The position numbers were made by a program, and so were the translations under genes. A model generated the notes under the pieces. That model was not told the origin of the DNA. It was given only the letters and a program-made list of their open reading frames with translations, and made no database searches. A stretch of DNA of 64,000 nt from Musa acuminata AAA Group (Eukaryota > Streptophyta > Magnoliopsida > Zingiberales > Musaceae). The stretch is from contig NC_088330.1 in NCBI RefSeq assembly GCF_036884655.1, positions 28,336,001 through 28,400,000 on the forward strand. Reading direction: 5' to 3'. Positions 25,242 through 36,900 of the stretch are shown here, piece by piece (the first letter of the stretch is position 1; the number at the start of each line of letters is the position of its first letter).

Positions 25242-25985
25242 ACATGGAGCGACTCGGGCAGAAGCAAGGCCGGCGAGTCGCAAGTCAGTGATGGACATGG
25301 AGCGACTCGGGCAGAAGCAGGGCTAGCGAGTTGCAAGTCGGGGATGGACATGGAGTGACTCAAGCAGAACTACTACTAGCTTTCGGTTTTCATCTACTCA
25401 AGTTACTATCAAAACGAAATCTCCTCGTATTTACGAATTTGTTTTTAAACTTACAAGTTTTAATTCATTGCACTAATTCACACCCCCCCCCCCTCCCCTT
25501 CTTAGTGCCACTCCGATCCTAACAACATGGAGCGACTCGGGCAGAAGCAAGGCTAGCGAGTCGCAAGTCGGTGATGGACATGGAGCGACTCGGGCAGAAG
25601 CAGGGCCAGCGAGTCGCAAGTCGGGGATGGACATGGAGTGACTCAGGCAGAAGTAGGGTCGGCGAGTTGCAAGTCGGGGATCGACATGGAGCGACTCGGG
25701 TAGAAGCTAGGCAAGCGAGTCGCAAGTCGGGGATCGATCTGAGCAACTCGGGCAAGAGCTAGGGCAACGAGTCGTAAGTCGGGGATCGACATGGAGCGAC
25801 TCGACAGAAGAAGTGCCAGCAAGTCACAAGTCGTGGATGGACATGGAGCGACTCGGGCAAAAGCTAGGCTGAAGAGTCACAAGTCGGGGATCGACATGGA
25901 GCGACTCGGGTAGAAGCAAGGCCGGCGAGTCGCAAGTCGGGGATAGACATGGAGCGACTTGGGCAGAAGCAGGGCCGGCATGGCG
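25242..25985. repeat. 53-bp satellite array, second block with embedded LTR fragment
   Basis: Satellite units run from 25242 to about 25369 and from 25525 to about 25985. Between them lies a 155-bp copy of the 3' end of the neighbouring solo LTR. Units here match the main block closely. Confidence 0.92.
25370..25524 (+). repeat. Duplicated 3' fragment of the Sirevirus solo LTR
   Basis: It repeats 25075-25241 almost exactly (from 'actactagctttcggttttc' to 'cgatcctaaca'), with a shorter poly-C run. It is followed by the same satellite junction ACATGGAGCG. Its left junction cuts into a satellite unit after 'gcaga'. Confidence 0.9.
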
Positions 25986-26130
25986 GCCGGTCCTCGAGGG
26001 GCGATATCATGGCAGGATGATGATGGCCAGTCGCTGGTCAGGGGACCGAGCTGTGTGGCTCGAGAGGAGACCGGTCCCATTGGTTGAGTAGTTGATCTCA
26101 GGCTTAGGTCTGCCAACGGGAGACCCTTTG

Positions 26131-26759
26131 TCATGAGCGGTGCCATCGCGCCATGTGGCATGATGACTGGGGCAACGCAGGTTCTGACTCGGGTCGATCG
26201 AGCCTCCTACGAGCTTGCGATGGGGGCGTCGGAGCCGCTCCTCTGACTTGCTCCATCCTTGGCCTCTTGTTGTCCTCGTGCCTTCTCGCCATTAGGGCTT
26301 CAGCAGCGATGTACTGATTGGCGCGCTGGAGCATCTAAGGGATGTCGCGGGTGGCTTCTCAATAAGTGACCAAAAGAGTCTTGAGAGCCTCAAGCCCCTC
26401 AGGAATGCCTGCATGGTTACAGAAGGGTGAGCGTTCGGGAATCCCCGGATTTCCGCGACAAAGTGCACCATGAATTGGGAGAGCAATTCACCCTCGTGTT
26501 GAGATAATGCCAGCAGGGTGGCGATGGAAGGTTTGGGTCGCACACTGGCGAGGAAGTTTTGCTCGAACTCCCTTGTGAGCTGGTCGTAGGATGAGACTGA
26601 AAGTGGGCGTAGCCGGTTGAACCATGTTTGTACCGGTCCTTTGAAGGTGGTCGGGAACGCTCGACACATCAAGGCGTCCGAGGTGCTGTAGAGGGTCATC
26701 TGAGCCTGAAACGGTGCGACATGCTCCACTGGGTCAGAGCCACCGTCGTACATTTCCAA
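26131..26759 (-). pseudogene. Ty3 gag, frameshifted
   Basis: Capsid-type Ty3 gag reads from 26759 leftwards. It starts near EMYDGGSDPVEHVAPFQAQM and continues through TWFNRL, the LTREFEQNFLASVRPKPS block and MQAFLRGLRLSRLFWSL. The frame then shifts by one near 26335 and continues as ANQYIAAEALMARR with a basic tail to about 26131. The part upstream (26760-27260) encodes a proline/aspartate-rich region that may be the gag N-terminus. No zinc knuckle or protease follows; the next sequence is the satellite array. Gag forms the virus-like particle of retrotransposons. This copy cannot make a full product because of the shift. Confidence 0.85.
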
Positions 26760-27417
26760 TGTCGGTAGCCTGAAGTTGAGGGGTACGGGCTTGTCTTGTA
26801 TTTCTTGAGTAAAAGGGGAGTCGCCCGAGCTGCCTTCATTCGACTCGCTCCGCGACTTCTGAAACTTGCGCTGGAACTCGTCCAGGTGTTGGTTGACCCG
26901 GGTTAGTTGGATCCTGAATGAGTCATCCGGCGAGTCAGACGATATGGTGTCAGGCTCAAAGCAGGGCAGTGTGATTCGGCAGGGTGCGAGTATGCTCTAC
27001 TCGGGCGGACCTCTCGGGTCCGTCGTTTGGTCTCAGACTTCTCCCGTCCCGACCTGCTCCCTGCTCATTCTTTGTCGAGTCGGGTCGGTCAGGGGAGCTG
27101 CTAGCTGCACGATCCGAGGAATGAGTGGGATGAGCATCTACATCATCCTTACTATTGCCTGCACTTGCTTGGTCAAGCCGAGGAATGCCTCGGGCAACAC
27201 GGCCGAGGGTCTCGTGGTAAGCCTGGGAGGTGATAACCTTGGGTCGTTGAATGGGCACTAGTAGCGATCCAGCGTCAAGGCTGGGATCCCCCCATCTCGA
27301 AGGACGGGGAGGGGCTACTCCCCGGGCCCGACAGTAGGGTGACCGGCTGGTGGTTCTCCCTCGGGGAGAGCTCCCGCAAGATGCTCCTGTGACATGGCCC
27401 TTCTTCTAATGCCAAAA

Positions 27418-27943
27418 TTTTGGTGAACAAATGTGCCGTGGTTGGGGAGTCAGCACGACTAGGTCTACGGGCGGATGTCGGGAGCTTTCTGTGGGGTGAT
27501 TCGAATGATGAGATACCCGAGCTCTTGGGAAGGAGTGTTGGTTGGCGTTGGTCGGGGTCGGGACTAATTGGCGACTCCTTGGTGCCGGGCGAGTCGTACT
27601 CCCGTGCCGAGTCCCTCATAGTCAATGAGTGGTAGCCCTCCTGCAAAATGGCCTCCATCGGGTGGTACCCAACCGTAGCCCCTCCGACGAGCAAGTCAGT
27701 AGTCTCCCCCTTTTTGGAGGCCGGGATAGATGTTTTTATACTATCGTGAGAGGGTCAGTCATATGTGGATTGGAGTGGTGGACACAACACGACATCAGTA
27801 CGGATTCTGGCTCAATGTGCGGGGCATTGCCATCCTGGGATTATCGAGACCAGGCATGTCGACAAGTGTTTTGAGGGTACGAGTTCTAATGTGGCGTGTG
27901 GCATCAGCTGTAATGTGTTCGTGGGGCAAAACATACCTTATCA
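27418..27943 (-). repeat. 5' LTR of the satellite-bearing Ty3 element
   Basis: The 526-bp repeat pairs with 21080-21591. The inner edge has decayed from TGTTAG to TTTTGG. The primer-site-like stretch lies immediately left, at about 27404-27417 on the minus strand. Confidence 0.88.
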
Positions 27944-28736
27944 AAAGTAATATAGGTTGAGGATAGATGAAGATGGAGACTTGATAAAGCATTGTTACTT
28001 CTTATATCATTTGTCGAATCCTATGATAACTTTTTAGATACGTGAAAAGAATACAATAATTCTAGAACAAATTGAAAACACTTTAGTATCTTATGTTACT
28101 AGGAAAAAAAAATATGAAATGTGAGGCATTAGCTACTCAAGGTAAAAGTCAATGAGGATAAATTATTAATAAGGGTGGATCTCAACATGATAGGTCGAGA
28201 TCATGAGTGAAGTCTTTGGATAATATTAAGTACTATTGATACAAAGAGTATATACATACTAGATAGAATTGTTCAATGAAAATAAAATATGAAGAAAAGG
28301 CAATGAGTGTTCATTGGATGGTGATGGAGATATCATCACAATCTCTAAAGGTAACAAGGGATGATATAATAAATACATCAAGGTTTAATATTATATGGAA
28401 GAAAGTATAATAAATACATCAAATAGCTAAAAACATATTGCATGTGCAAGGGATGGTAGGTATCTACAACAACAAGCATTATCGCGATATAAGAAATGAA
28501 ATGTAATATTTATGGTTTATAGGATACTAACAATTATGAGAAAAAAATTTATTGGTGATAAGATAGTGAGAGGAAGGTCTCTCTTCATAATTTAGCAGTG
28601 TCACTGGTTTGGTTCCAACTACACAAGATACATTTGGCGGGTTTATTGGAATTGAATATTAGATAATGAACTAATTCAATTTGTATATTTGTAATAGATT
28701 CTTCAAGATAATGGTTTAAATTTTATAGGAAGCATA

Positions 28737-30382
28737 TGTTGGGAAATCTAAGGGGGCGACATCACATGCACAGCGGAAGAACATAAAATAAAATATCTAA
28801 TTCCCAAAGATTTGTTCGTCGTCATGCGAAGATTGATGCGCAAAAATCCATGAAACAAAAAATTATGTATGAGATAGATTGTGTTATCTAGAGAGATCGT
28901 ATATCTTTGAATCCCTACAGATCTCTAGGAGAGGGTGAATGAGGTCAAGCGCCCTTGACCTCCTCTCTAGTGGTGATCCAGGTCAAGCGCCCTTGACCTC
29001 CTCTCTAGTGGTGATCCATATAGCAGGACTACGATGACGCTCCTCAAAACTCCAAGCCTACTCTGAGGTGGAGAGGGGTTGGAGAATAGGAGAGGAAGTA
29101 AATGACTCTAGCCTATGAACTACTGATTTCCTCCTATTTATAGAGGTCCCATATCAACTTAACAATAATAGATTCTTCCATATTGGATATTGGATCTCCA
29201 TCCAACTACCCAAGCCTCTTAGATTAGTGAATCTCTATCTAATAATTTCTTATGGGCTCTTATTGATTCTTATTGGATTTTATCGATAGGATCCAATAAT
29301 TCATAGGCTTATTAGATATCCAATAAGATATGGGCTCTAGCGGATATCTCATATCCGAACTTCTATACATCGCAATGCCTACCATATGTGTGTGACCCTC
29401 TAGGCCCATTATTGAGTTGGTCGTGAGTCATACCTATCAGAACTCCTTCTGGCTCAATGAATTATTATCTCCATAATGATTCACTCGACTCATCAACTAC
29501 GGACGTACTAGGCCACTACGCCGTAGTCCACAAATGATACAGGAGAATCTAATCCATTAGACATGTCTGTCCTCAGTTACCATGTACCTATAGTCCCTCA
29601 TCCATCTAATATCCCAAAGATTATATACTGGGCATGGTGCTATCAGACTCATATGGTTTCTACTCGAGTCTCGCTCTAATCGGATTCTCTCAGAGAACTC
29701 TTTCTCTCTTAATCCGAATGACCATGGCCAGAGAATTGTCTGAGCAAGAACACATGAGATATTCCTCTCATGACACCGAGAGTGGATGATCCTCTATCGA
29801 CACTCAATAGCCCTCGTAAGGTTGACTACTACTCCTAATGACTGGTTGTGCTAGATTTAGGACATCCAAACTGATAAGTCTGGTATCAAAAAGTAGAGCA
29901 CTCATACAAGACATCCTTGGTGTCTTAAGTCTAAGGACCAGATACACCACTGGGATTATGGAATCACTGTCTAACACTAAGGTATCATTAACCATTCAAC
30001 ATTCCGTAAGCGGATCAATCAGTGAACCCATTCCCTAATGAATACCTGTATTGTATCCCTAGTGTCTCCACACGAGCAGCTATAAGACCAACTGCATCTA
30101 TCATATGGATGGGTATGCAATACATCAGTCTGTCCGGTTATCTTGATGTCCCTCTCGAATAACCTATGACCGGGATTATTTATTATCAGTGTTTAAAGGC
30201 GAATTGGTCTCATTATCATGATCTCATCACGATCTGATTACTATTGCATGGATTCAAGGACATCACAATATTTATATGCATATATGCATCAAGCAATATA
30301 AAGTGATAAATATCAAAATATAATGAGCAAAAAGACTACATGTCAAGTCATACGTGACATCACTCACATGATTGACTTGCGG
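28737..30382 (+). mobile_element. LTR-like insertion, second copy at the window end
   Basis: The block starts TGTTGGGAAATC, which looks like an LTR start, and is flanked by a 6-bp repeat AGCATA (28731-28736 and 30383-30388). The right end does not finish in CA, so the exact edge is uncertain. It sits inside the remnant interior of the old Copia element. A diverged copy lies in the opposite orientation at 63229-64000. A 38-bp unit starting GGTCAAGCGCCCTTGACC is repeated twice in tandem at 28942-29017. No retrotransposon protein is encoded, so it is probably a solo LTR or a non-autonomous element. Confidence 0.6.
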
Positions 30383-30435
30383 AGCATATATGACTAGCAG
30401 CACAAAATTAGAAAATACTTTATTAAGGTAGAGAT

Positions 30436-30763
30436 TGTTAGGATATAAATATTTTAAATTAAATTTAAATTAGTTGAGAGAGTCCTAATTAAAATTAATT
30501 TTTTTTAGTAAATTAGAATTATAAATAGACTTGAATCTAATTAGTATGAATAACTACAAGTTTTGGTGGAAGAAAGATTACAAATACTGTATTAGTATAA
30601 CTAAAAAGTATTATAATTATGTCACATTAAAGAATTTATTTTTTTTCATGAGTATCTATCTACATTCATTGAACCATATTAATCTTGTGTTAATTTTTTA
30701 ATATATTTTTTAATTATTAAACTTAATAATATTTTATTTTAAAAATCTTCTTTCCCTTTCCCA
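30436..30763 (+). repeat. 3' LTR of the old Copia element
   Basis: It starts TGTTAGGATATAAATA after a short purine tract and ends near CTTTCCCA. It is the direct-repeat partner of 20405-20730. Confidence 0.7.
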
Positions 30764-33420
30764 TGAGCTCTTACCTCTCTAGGGCTAGTAGAGTTATCCT
30801 ATTAATTCTCTCAACTCCTACTTAAATATAATTTAGATTATCAAAATGATGGATTCTTACTAGTACTAAAAAAAATGATAGAGGTAGCCTGTATATTTAT
30901 TATCTTAATATTTTTTATTTTATCCTACATGTTAAAGGAATATATAATATTTTTAAAAGATAAATAACCTTAGTCAGGATTACTATAAATAGCTTTAGAA
31001 TATAATTTTTTTTAAGAAAATTCTTGTTATTCTTAGAACCCACCTGTTTTTGTTGGAAGCATTTAAATTGTAAACTTCAAACATATAGTAGTAGTAGCAC
31101 TAGAATTAGAATATATAGAACTATTTTTGGGGGTGAGAAGGAGATGACTAATCCTCTCTTTTAAGCTACATCTTGAAAGTATTATTGGCTACAATTTTTG
31201 GTAAGTTTGAAAGACCAGAAATGATTTGTGTTTAACGGGTGGTTCAGCTACTATTATTGTCTACAAAGTTGTAGCCGACATTATGATAAGTCCCTTGATA
31301 TTGAGTCTGAAGGTAACAACGAGGAGACACCCCATATTCTAGTCTAATTGAGGAGGCAATAGTGGTAGATGGTGCAAACTTAATAAGGATACAGCCTTTT
31401 TAATGAAAATAATAAGATGGTATTGGTTTTGTGACAGAAACTGATCAGATAATTGTATCATTATAAGCTGCATATATGTCTTAGAAGGAAGTTGTTGGCT
31501 CCATAACATTATTACAATCAAAGTTTGTGTAGATGATGCCTTAATGTAAGGCATTTAGAAGATTTTATTTGAATTTGATGCTACCTTACTTGTGTAAAGG
31601 ATTTATTTGAATTAGAAGATTTTTTTTTTATCTTTGATGATTTTTTTTTCTCAAAAAAATCCTCCTTTTTTATTTTTTTAACCCTTTTATTATTATTTTT
31701 CAAATGATACTCCCATTTTAAATAATAATCAAAATACTCTTATACTACACATAATTATACTGGTCCGTTGAGCTAGAGATACCATATCGAACATTGATGT
31801 ACAGGGTACATCGATCTAAGTCGATAAACCAATTTTTAAGTAGGCTTTACAATATCTTTGTTATGGTGGTCAAAATATTATAACAGACTAATTTTTTATC
31901 CTCATTTGGGTGATATTATTCGTATACTATTATAAATATCTATTTAAATTTAATGTTAGTATGTCAAATGATTTATAATATATTTTTACACAAGTTTACA
32001 GTGTATTTTGATTTTATTTATTTACTTATAGTATTTTTTAATAGCATTATATTGTCTTTATTGAAGTATTGAAAACATTATAAGACTATTAGGAAATATT
32101 ATAACTAACATCATATTATATTTTTTTATTGTTATTACTCATAGATCATCATGATGTCAAATTTTTAGTATTGTAATTGGTTTGATTGAAGTTATGAATC
32201 TTTTGGGTCATTTACAGTATTTAATAGGCTTTACAATATTTTTATTGTGATGATCAAAATATTATAAAATATTTTTTTTTAATTTTTATTTTTAGTGTGT
32301 TTTGATTTTATTTTGGCTCACTTATAATATTTTTAATAATATTATAATATTTTTATTGAGATGCTAGAAATATTATAAAGTTATTGAAAAATACTATAAG
32401 TGACATTATATTTTCTTGATTGTGATTGTTTGTGGATCATTACAATACCTAATTCTTTTGGCTTATAGTTAGTTTGGATGAGGTTAAAAGTGTATTTGGA
32501 TTATATATAATATTTTGAAGTATATTTTATAATATTTTTAATTAAATTTTATAATATTTTTGAACAGCTCACCCTATGGACCGATGGTTTCATTCCGTTG
32601 GGAATCTACGGAACCATATAATTAGGTGTTTTGGATATTATTTAAAATATAAGTATCATTTTAAAAAATAAAATATATCCGTTATGATTTAAGAAAAAAA
32701 ATAAATATGTAAGAAATCACCCTTTAATTTAATTTATTTTATTTTTTGGAGTAAAAAATATTTTTCTTAAAATATATTAAATTAGATAATGTTCATACAG
32801 GAGGTGGAGCATATCACCAAAACATGGGGGAATGTTATCTCTCAAAATATATTTGCATGGTTGTAAGCCCGAGTATTACTGTCGTTGCATTGTAGAAAAT
32901 GTCGGGATGGTGATGGGATTGGATCGAATGTTGGTTAGTGTTTTCCAATTGTAGGGCAAAAAAAGGGAGAAGAATTTGTTGCATCCCTAAAAATGAATTT
33001 GATTCCTTTGATCTTTGAGGTGGAAATTAGTACCTGTTTAGGAAGAAAAAAAAAAAGAGTCCTCACACACAAAATAGATCGAAAAGATGATTCATCATTG
33101 AGACAGAGATCTGAGACCCATTCCCTTCGGTCCCCTTAGGGTGGATGCTGAAAACAATACCATTATCATTGGTGAGGGCGATGACTTTGCACCATACATG
33201 GTGGGCTACGATTGAAGATTTTGTATGTCAATGCAAGCTAAAGTTAGTTATAATTTTTGTTTTCTTTAGATAAAAAAAATTGACAAAGAATGGGAAAATT
33301 GTGATGGCTGATGTCAACCGTACGTCTCTAATGCTGGTCCAATCGCGAGACACGTTGACCCAGACACGGAGGATTCCTATTGTTCTTCCACCGATGATTC
33401 TGGCGCACAACAAAGATGAG
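30764..33420. other. AT-rich intergenic DNA with degenerate internal repeats
   Basis: No gene is seen. From about 31850 to 32560 short phrases such as 'ttataatatttttattg.gatg' and 'tttggatta' recur irregularly, suggesting a decayed tandem or inverted repeat element. The edges 'actggtccgttgagc' (31760) and 'caccctatggaccgatgg' (32570) are weakly complementary and could mark its ends. Confidence 0.45.
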
Positions 33421-33426
33421 GACGTA

Positions 33427-33451
33427 CACGTGGACTGTCATTGTACACGTG
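33427..33451. promoter_or_regulatory. Pair of G-boxes upstream of E2F
   Basis: Two perfect CACGTG palindromes, each in a TACACGTG context, lie at 33427-33432 and 33446-33451, 19 bp apart. They are about 300 bp upstream of the E2F start codon. G-boxes with ACGTG cores bind plant bZIP and bHLH factors; binding here is inference. Confidence 0.5.
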
Positions 33452-33574
33452 CAATGGTTTCCACACGAAAGCCGCGTTCTACTACTACTTGTCGGCCCCA
33501 CGTTTCACGTTCTCGAGAGAGCCACCTAGGATTATAAAGGTAATACATATATATATATATATTGTTTTTTAAGT

Positions 33575-33584
33575 ATATAAATAT
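33575..33584 (+). promoter_or_regulatory. TATA box of the E2F gene
   Basis: A TATATAAATATA stretch lies about 175 bp before the ATG. It is followed by a pyrimidine-rich leader (33640-33740, many CT and CCTC runs) typical of plant core promoters. An (AT)n run at 33547-33562 lies just upstream. Confidence 0.5.
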
Positions 33585-33753
33585 AAACCGAAGAAGCAGA
33601 AAACAAAAAACCAAAAAGTTGCTCCCGTCAATCTCAATTTTCCCTCTCTCCTCCCTCGCCCCTCGACGTCGTCTTCTCTAACTCTTTTTATTCCCTTCTT
33701 TCAAAACCCTACCGCCTCCCCCCTTTCTCTACGCTCCTTCTCATCGGATCGCC

Positions 33754-33960
33754 ATGTCAAGCGCCGAGGACTCCGTCAAGCTCCCACCGCCACTGCTCCG
33801 CCGTTCCCACATCGCCCTCCCGCCCTCCTCTCCCGCCGCGGCGGCCGCCAACCGCCGCTTCGCCTGCCCCTCCACCTCCGTAGATCGCCCTCACCTGTTC
33901 CTCGGCCGATCTCCACCAGGAGCCGCGGAAAACGATAAGATCCCTCCTCCCGACACGCCC
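33754..33960 (+). CDS. E2F: E2F exon 1 (proline/serine/alanine-rich N-terminus)
   Basis: Sixty-nine codons from the ATG to the donor GTGAGT at 33961. The start is the first ATG after the CT-rich leader. The low-complexity, GC-rich sequence ([17 protein letters not shown]) is typical of plant E2F N-termini. Confidence 0.75.
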
Positions 33961-36900
33961 GTGAGTGATTCCAACCAATCTCTGCCCCTGGCTCGCTACT
34001 GTGATCGCCATGTCCACTGTTGCCTTTTTTCAATTTCCTTGACATAGAAGCAGCTTGTCTTTCTTTGTGATATCGTTGATTCGTTTTCACTTTGTTTTTA
34101 TTGATTGCAGTATGCTCTTTAGTTTCTACGAGTTCTGTACTCCCTAGTATCATACTCTAGATTCATTGTATGGTAAATATAATATTGGTGAAGATCCTTA
34201 TTGCCCCCTTTTGTTGAAAGATCAGATAGTTTATTAAATTTGGTTATGCATAAGGTTAACGTTTATCATCAAATATCATATGAACTTCAAGGACAAAGTA
34301 AGGTGAAAACATACTTTTGGATCATTGTAAAAGTTCTATTAGATTCGAGTTATTACATGAATGTGTCAAAGATAAAGTAATATTGGAGTCAAGTCTTTGA
34401 CAAAACAGTCCCAGATACAGAATCATGGACTTTCCGAGTTCAGCATTGAGTGCCAGGCTATAGAGGTCTTAGAGTGTCTTAGTAACTTTCAAAATATCCA
34501 ATTGACTTATTATCTGATGGAATAGATAATTGTTTGTTTAATTCTTGATCCCTGAGAGAGAGTCTGTTTGTAATAGTGGTTCGACCTTTACATATCCACT
34601 GGTATTTATTGGTCACCAAGCACCGGTAACAGATTATATACCTTTGTACCACTTGGTAAACAATTTTTTATGATTCTTGTCAGTGATACAGATGGTGCAT
34701 GTTGGTATCTACTCGTTCAACATATTGTCGCAACCTGTATTTGATTGTATTTAAAACCTTAAAGCGAGTGGTATAAAAAGTGCACCGTAGCACTCATGAG
34801 TTGACATGCAATATTCATATCAAAGTGATACTTGCAAACACTTCTTATTTCTGCTTTTGGTTATAGGAATCATTGACATAATTGTTTTTTTTGGGGGTAA
34901 AATGTGAAGATATTTGTTTTATTGGTCAAAGCTTATATCTAAAAACTAATCATGATGTACCTATGAATGTAATTCTGAAAGCATATTTTGAACTAATTGA
35001 GAGTGTGAGCTTTGGTGCTGTTTAAGGTTGTGCCTTTTTGACATTCACTGGTCTGCCCTTTTATATCTTAGACATGGTTGACTTGTTAGCCATGTTTTGT
35101 GAAAACTAAGAACCTACGACTTCATCTAAAAGACCAACTAATTAAATCTAATAGCTTATGCAATTGTGGCTGCAGTGATATGATAGAATATAAGTTAATT
35201 ATTAGCTACTCGAAACTTCTTTTTTAGTACCCACACTCTTTTAATAATTACTCGATATTATAGAAGGTCACTACTTGACTATATAAGTTTGTTGTGGTAC
35301 CACTAGTTAGTGTTAGAGGTTTTATAAAAATCTCTCTCATGTTCAAATTTTCCATGTCTACGACTTCACATCAATTCTTACCAGGGGTTTAAATAGGTGC
35401 TCGAGTGCTAGGGTGAGGTGAGGCCTGAGCCCTTTAGGCCTCGACTAAGCGACGTGCTTCGGTGAAGTGCCACCTGGGCGCTTGGTTGAATCCAAGCACT
35501 GGGTGCCTCGGGTGAGCCCTCGGTTCAAACGAAGCAATCGAACCAAACTATTAAGTCTGGTTCGATTGAACAGTAGCTAGTTGGTTCGATTGAACCAACT
35601 AAGCCACATACTATTACTATACCTACAAAACCCACCACCCCGCCCCCTTGTGCGACCCCGGGCCATAAACCCTAGCGTAACTATTGCCTCTGCCGCTGAT
35701 GCTTCCTCTGCTGCTATCTCCATCGTCGACGCATACGATCGACGCTTCCTTTGTTGGCAACGAACGGGTCCGACAAGCTAGCTTTCATACACAGTTTCTT
35801 CTATCGTTGTTGCTTCTATGTGTAGCTCCTTCCACCGTCGAGGGAGAGGACTGTAGCTTCCTCCGCCACTGATAAACACCTCTGAAGCTTCCTCCGTCCA
35901 TGACGTCAGCGTTAATAGCTTCCGCCACTACCATCACTGCTGCCGTCCATAGCTTCCTTCGTCGTTGTTGTAGTCATCCAAAGCTTCCTTTGTCGTTGCT
36001 GCTGTCATCCGTAGCTTCCTCCATCGCCGCCACCATCATTTGAAAGTTCCTCCGCCATCGCTACCCTCTCCTTCCCCACTTTCTACTATCGGTGACTCTT
36101 TTCTTCCCCTCTAATTGTTGTTAACAGTAGATAACTCTTTTCTCCCCCTCTAACTACTGTTAACAATAGATAATCTACTATTAATAATAGATTGTTAACT
36201 ACCGTTATCATATATTAGTCCCTATTTAGATTTTAACATTGTTAATCTCTATTTATTTAAAATTGTTATTAGGGTTTGAGGATTAATGGCAAGTGTACAA
36301 AGAAATTTAGAAGATTCATAAAAAAATTCAAGAAAGGATCCTGCTTGGAAATACAATTATCTAAAGGATCCTAATGTAGTTACTTGCATCTTTTGTGATA
36401 AGACTACTAGAAGGTGATATTTTTTGTGTAAAGTAACATCAAGTAGGGAACTTCAAGAATGCATCAACATGCAAGAAGTGTTCACTTGATGTAAAAAAAG
36501 AGTTGCTGACTTATTAACTGAAAAAAAGATGCAAATGAATGTTGAACATATTAGAGATAACGAAGAAGATTATTCAAAAAGTGTTAATTTAAGTGAGAAA
36601 AGAGTATATGACAAAAAAGGAAAAGAAGTCATGGTTCTTAAGAAGGGTAAAAGGGGATCGATGGACTTATATATGTATCAAGGATCACAGAAGTAACAAG
36701 GGCAAACAAGAGTAAAATTAAGACAAACAACTATAAGTGATGCTTATAATAAGGAAATAAGGAGAAGAACAATTCAGTATATTGCTCGTCTTTTTTTATC
36801 AAGCTAGCCTTCCCCTTAGTACTTGTTGTTTATACAATTTTAAAGAGATGATTGAACTTATTGGAATATATGGTGAGGGATTAAAACCTTCAAGTTATTA

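Larger units (their letters stand above)
21080..27943 (-). mobile_element. Complete-ended Ty3 retrotransposon carrying a satellite array, no pol seen
   Basis: Perfect 5-bp duplications AAAGT (21075-21079 and 27944-27948) bracket the element, which interrupts the gag of a Copia element. LTRs are 21080-21591 and 27418-27943. On the minus strand the 5' LTR (27943 to 27418) is followed by a primer-site-like TTTTGGCATTAGAAG, and the 3' LTR is preceded by a polypurine tract at 21592-21604 (GGGGTGGGAGAAG). A Ty3 gag is present at 26131-26759. No protease, reverse transcriptase, RNase H or integrase motif is seen on either strand. Instead there is a 53-bp tandem array (22430-23964, continuing at 25242-25985) interrupted by a Sirevirus-type solo LTR. 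If pol is truly absent the element is non-autonomous. The gag style and the tandem repeat between coding region and 3' LTR recall Tat/Ogre/Retand-type elements; that lineage call is inference. Confidence 0.85.
20405..30763 (+). mobile_element. Old Copia element, split by later insertions
   Basis: Two diverged LTRs in direct orientation flank the stretch: 20405-20730 and 30436-30763. Both contain 'aaattagttgagagag' near the start and 'aaaaatcttctttccct' near the end. A primer-site-like TGGCATTAGAGTC (resembling tRNA-Met TGGTATCAGAGC) follows the 5' LTR at 20734. A purine tract (AAGGTAGAGA) precedes the 3' LTR, which starts with TGTTAGG. Copia gag is readable at 20930-21074 (SIEVFxDKLEKLINRLYLK, with TAG in place of Trp) and resumes after the Ty3 insertion at 27949 (LRMDEDGDLIKHC). 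A zinc-knuckle remnant follows near 28230-28275. About 850 bp of internal sequence remain after removing the insertions, so integrase and reverse transcriptase are deleted. No target duplication was found. Confidence 0.75.

Noticed and set aside
22430..25985. Regular short repeats resembling a CRISPR array
   Set aside because: Units are contiguous 53-bp copies with no unique spacers, inside a plant retrotransposon, with no cas genes.
26866..27261. 131-residue plus-strand open frame
   Set aside because: It is the opposite strand of the Ty3 gag N-terminal region and leader.
29804..29995. 63-residue open frame also open in the copy at 63455-63682
   Set aside because: Comparing the two copies codon by codon, amino-acid-changing differences far outnumber silent ones, so there is no sign of selection on a protein; it is LTR-like sequence that lacks stops by chance.
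33280..33537. 85-residue open frame just upstream of E2F
   Set aside because: It covers the promoter with the G-boxes, has no domain, and ends before the TATA box.
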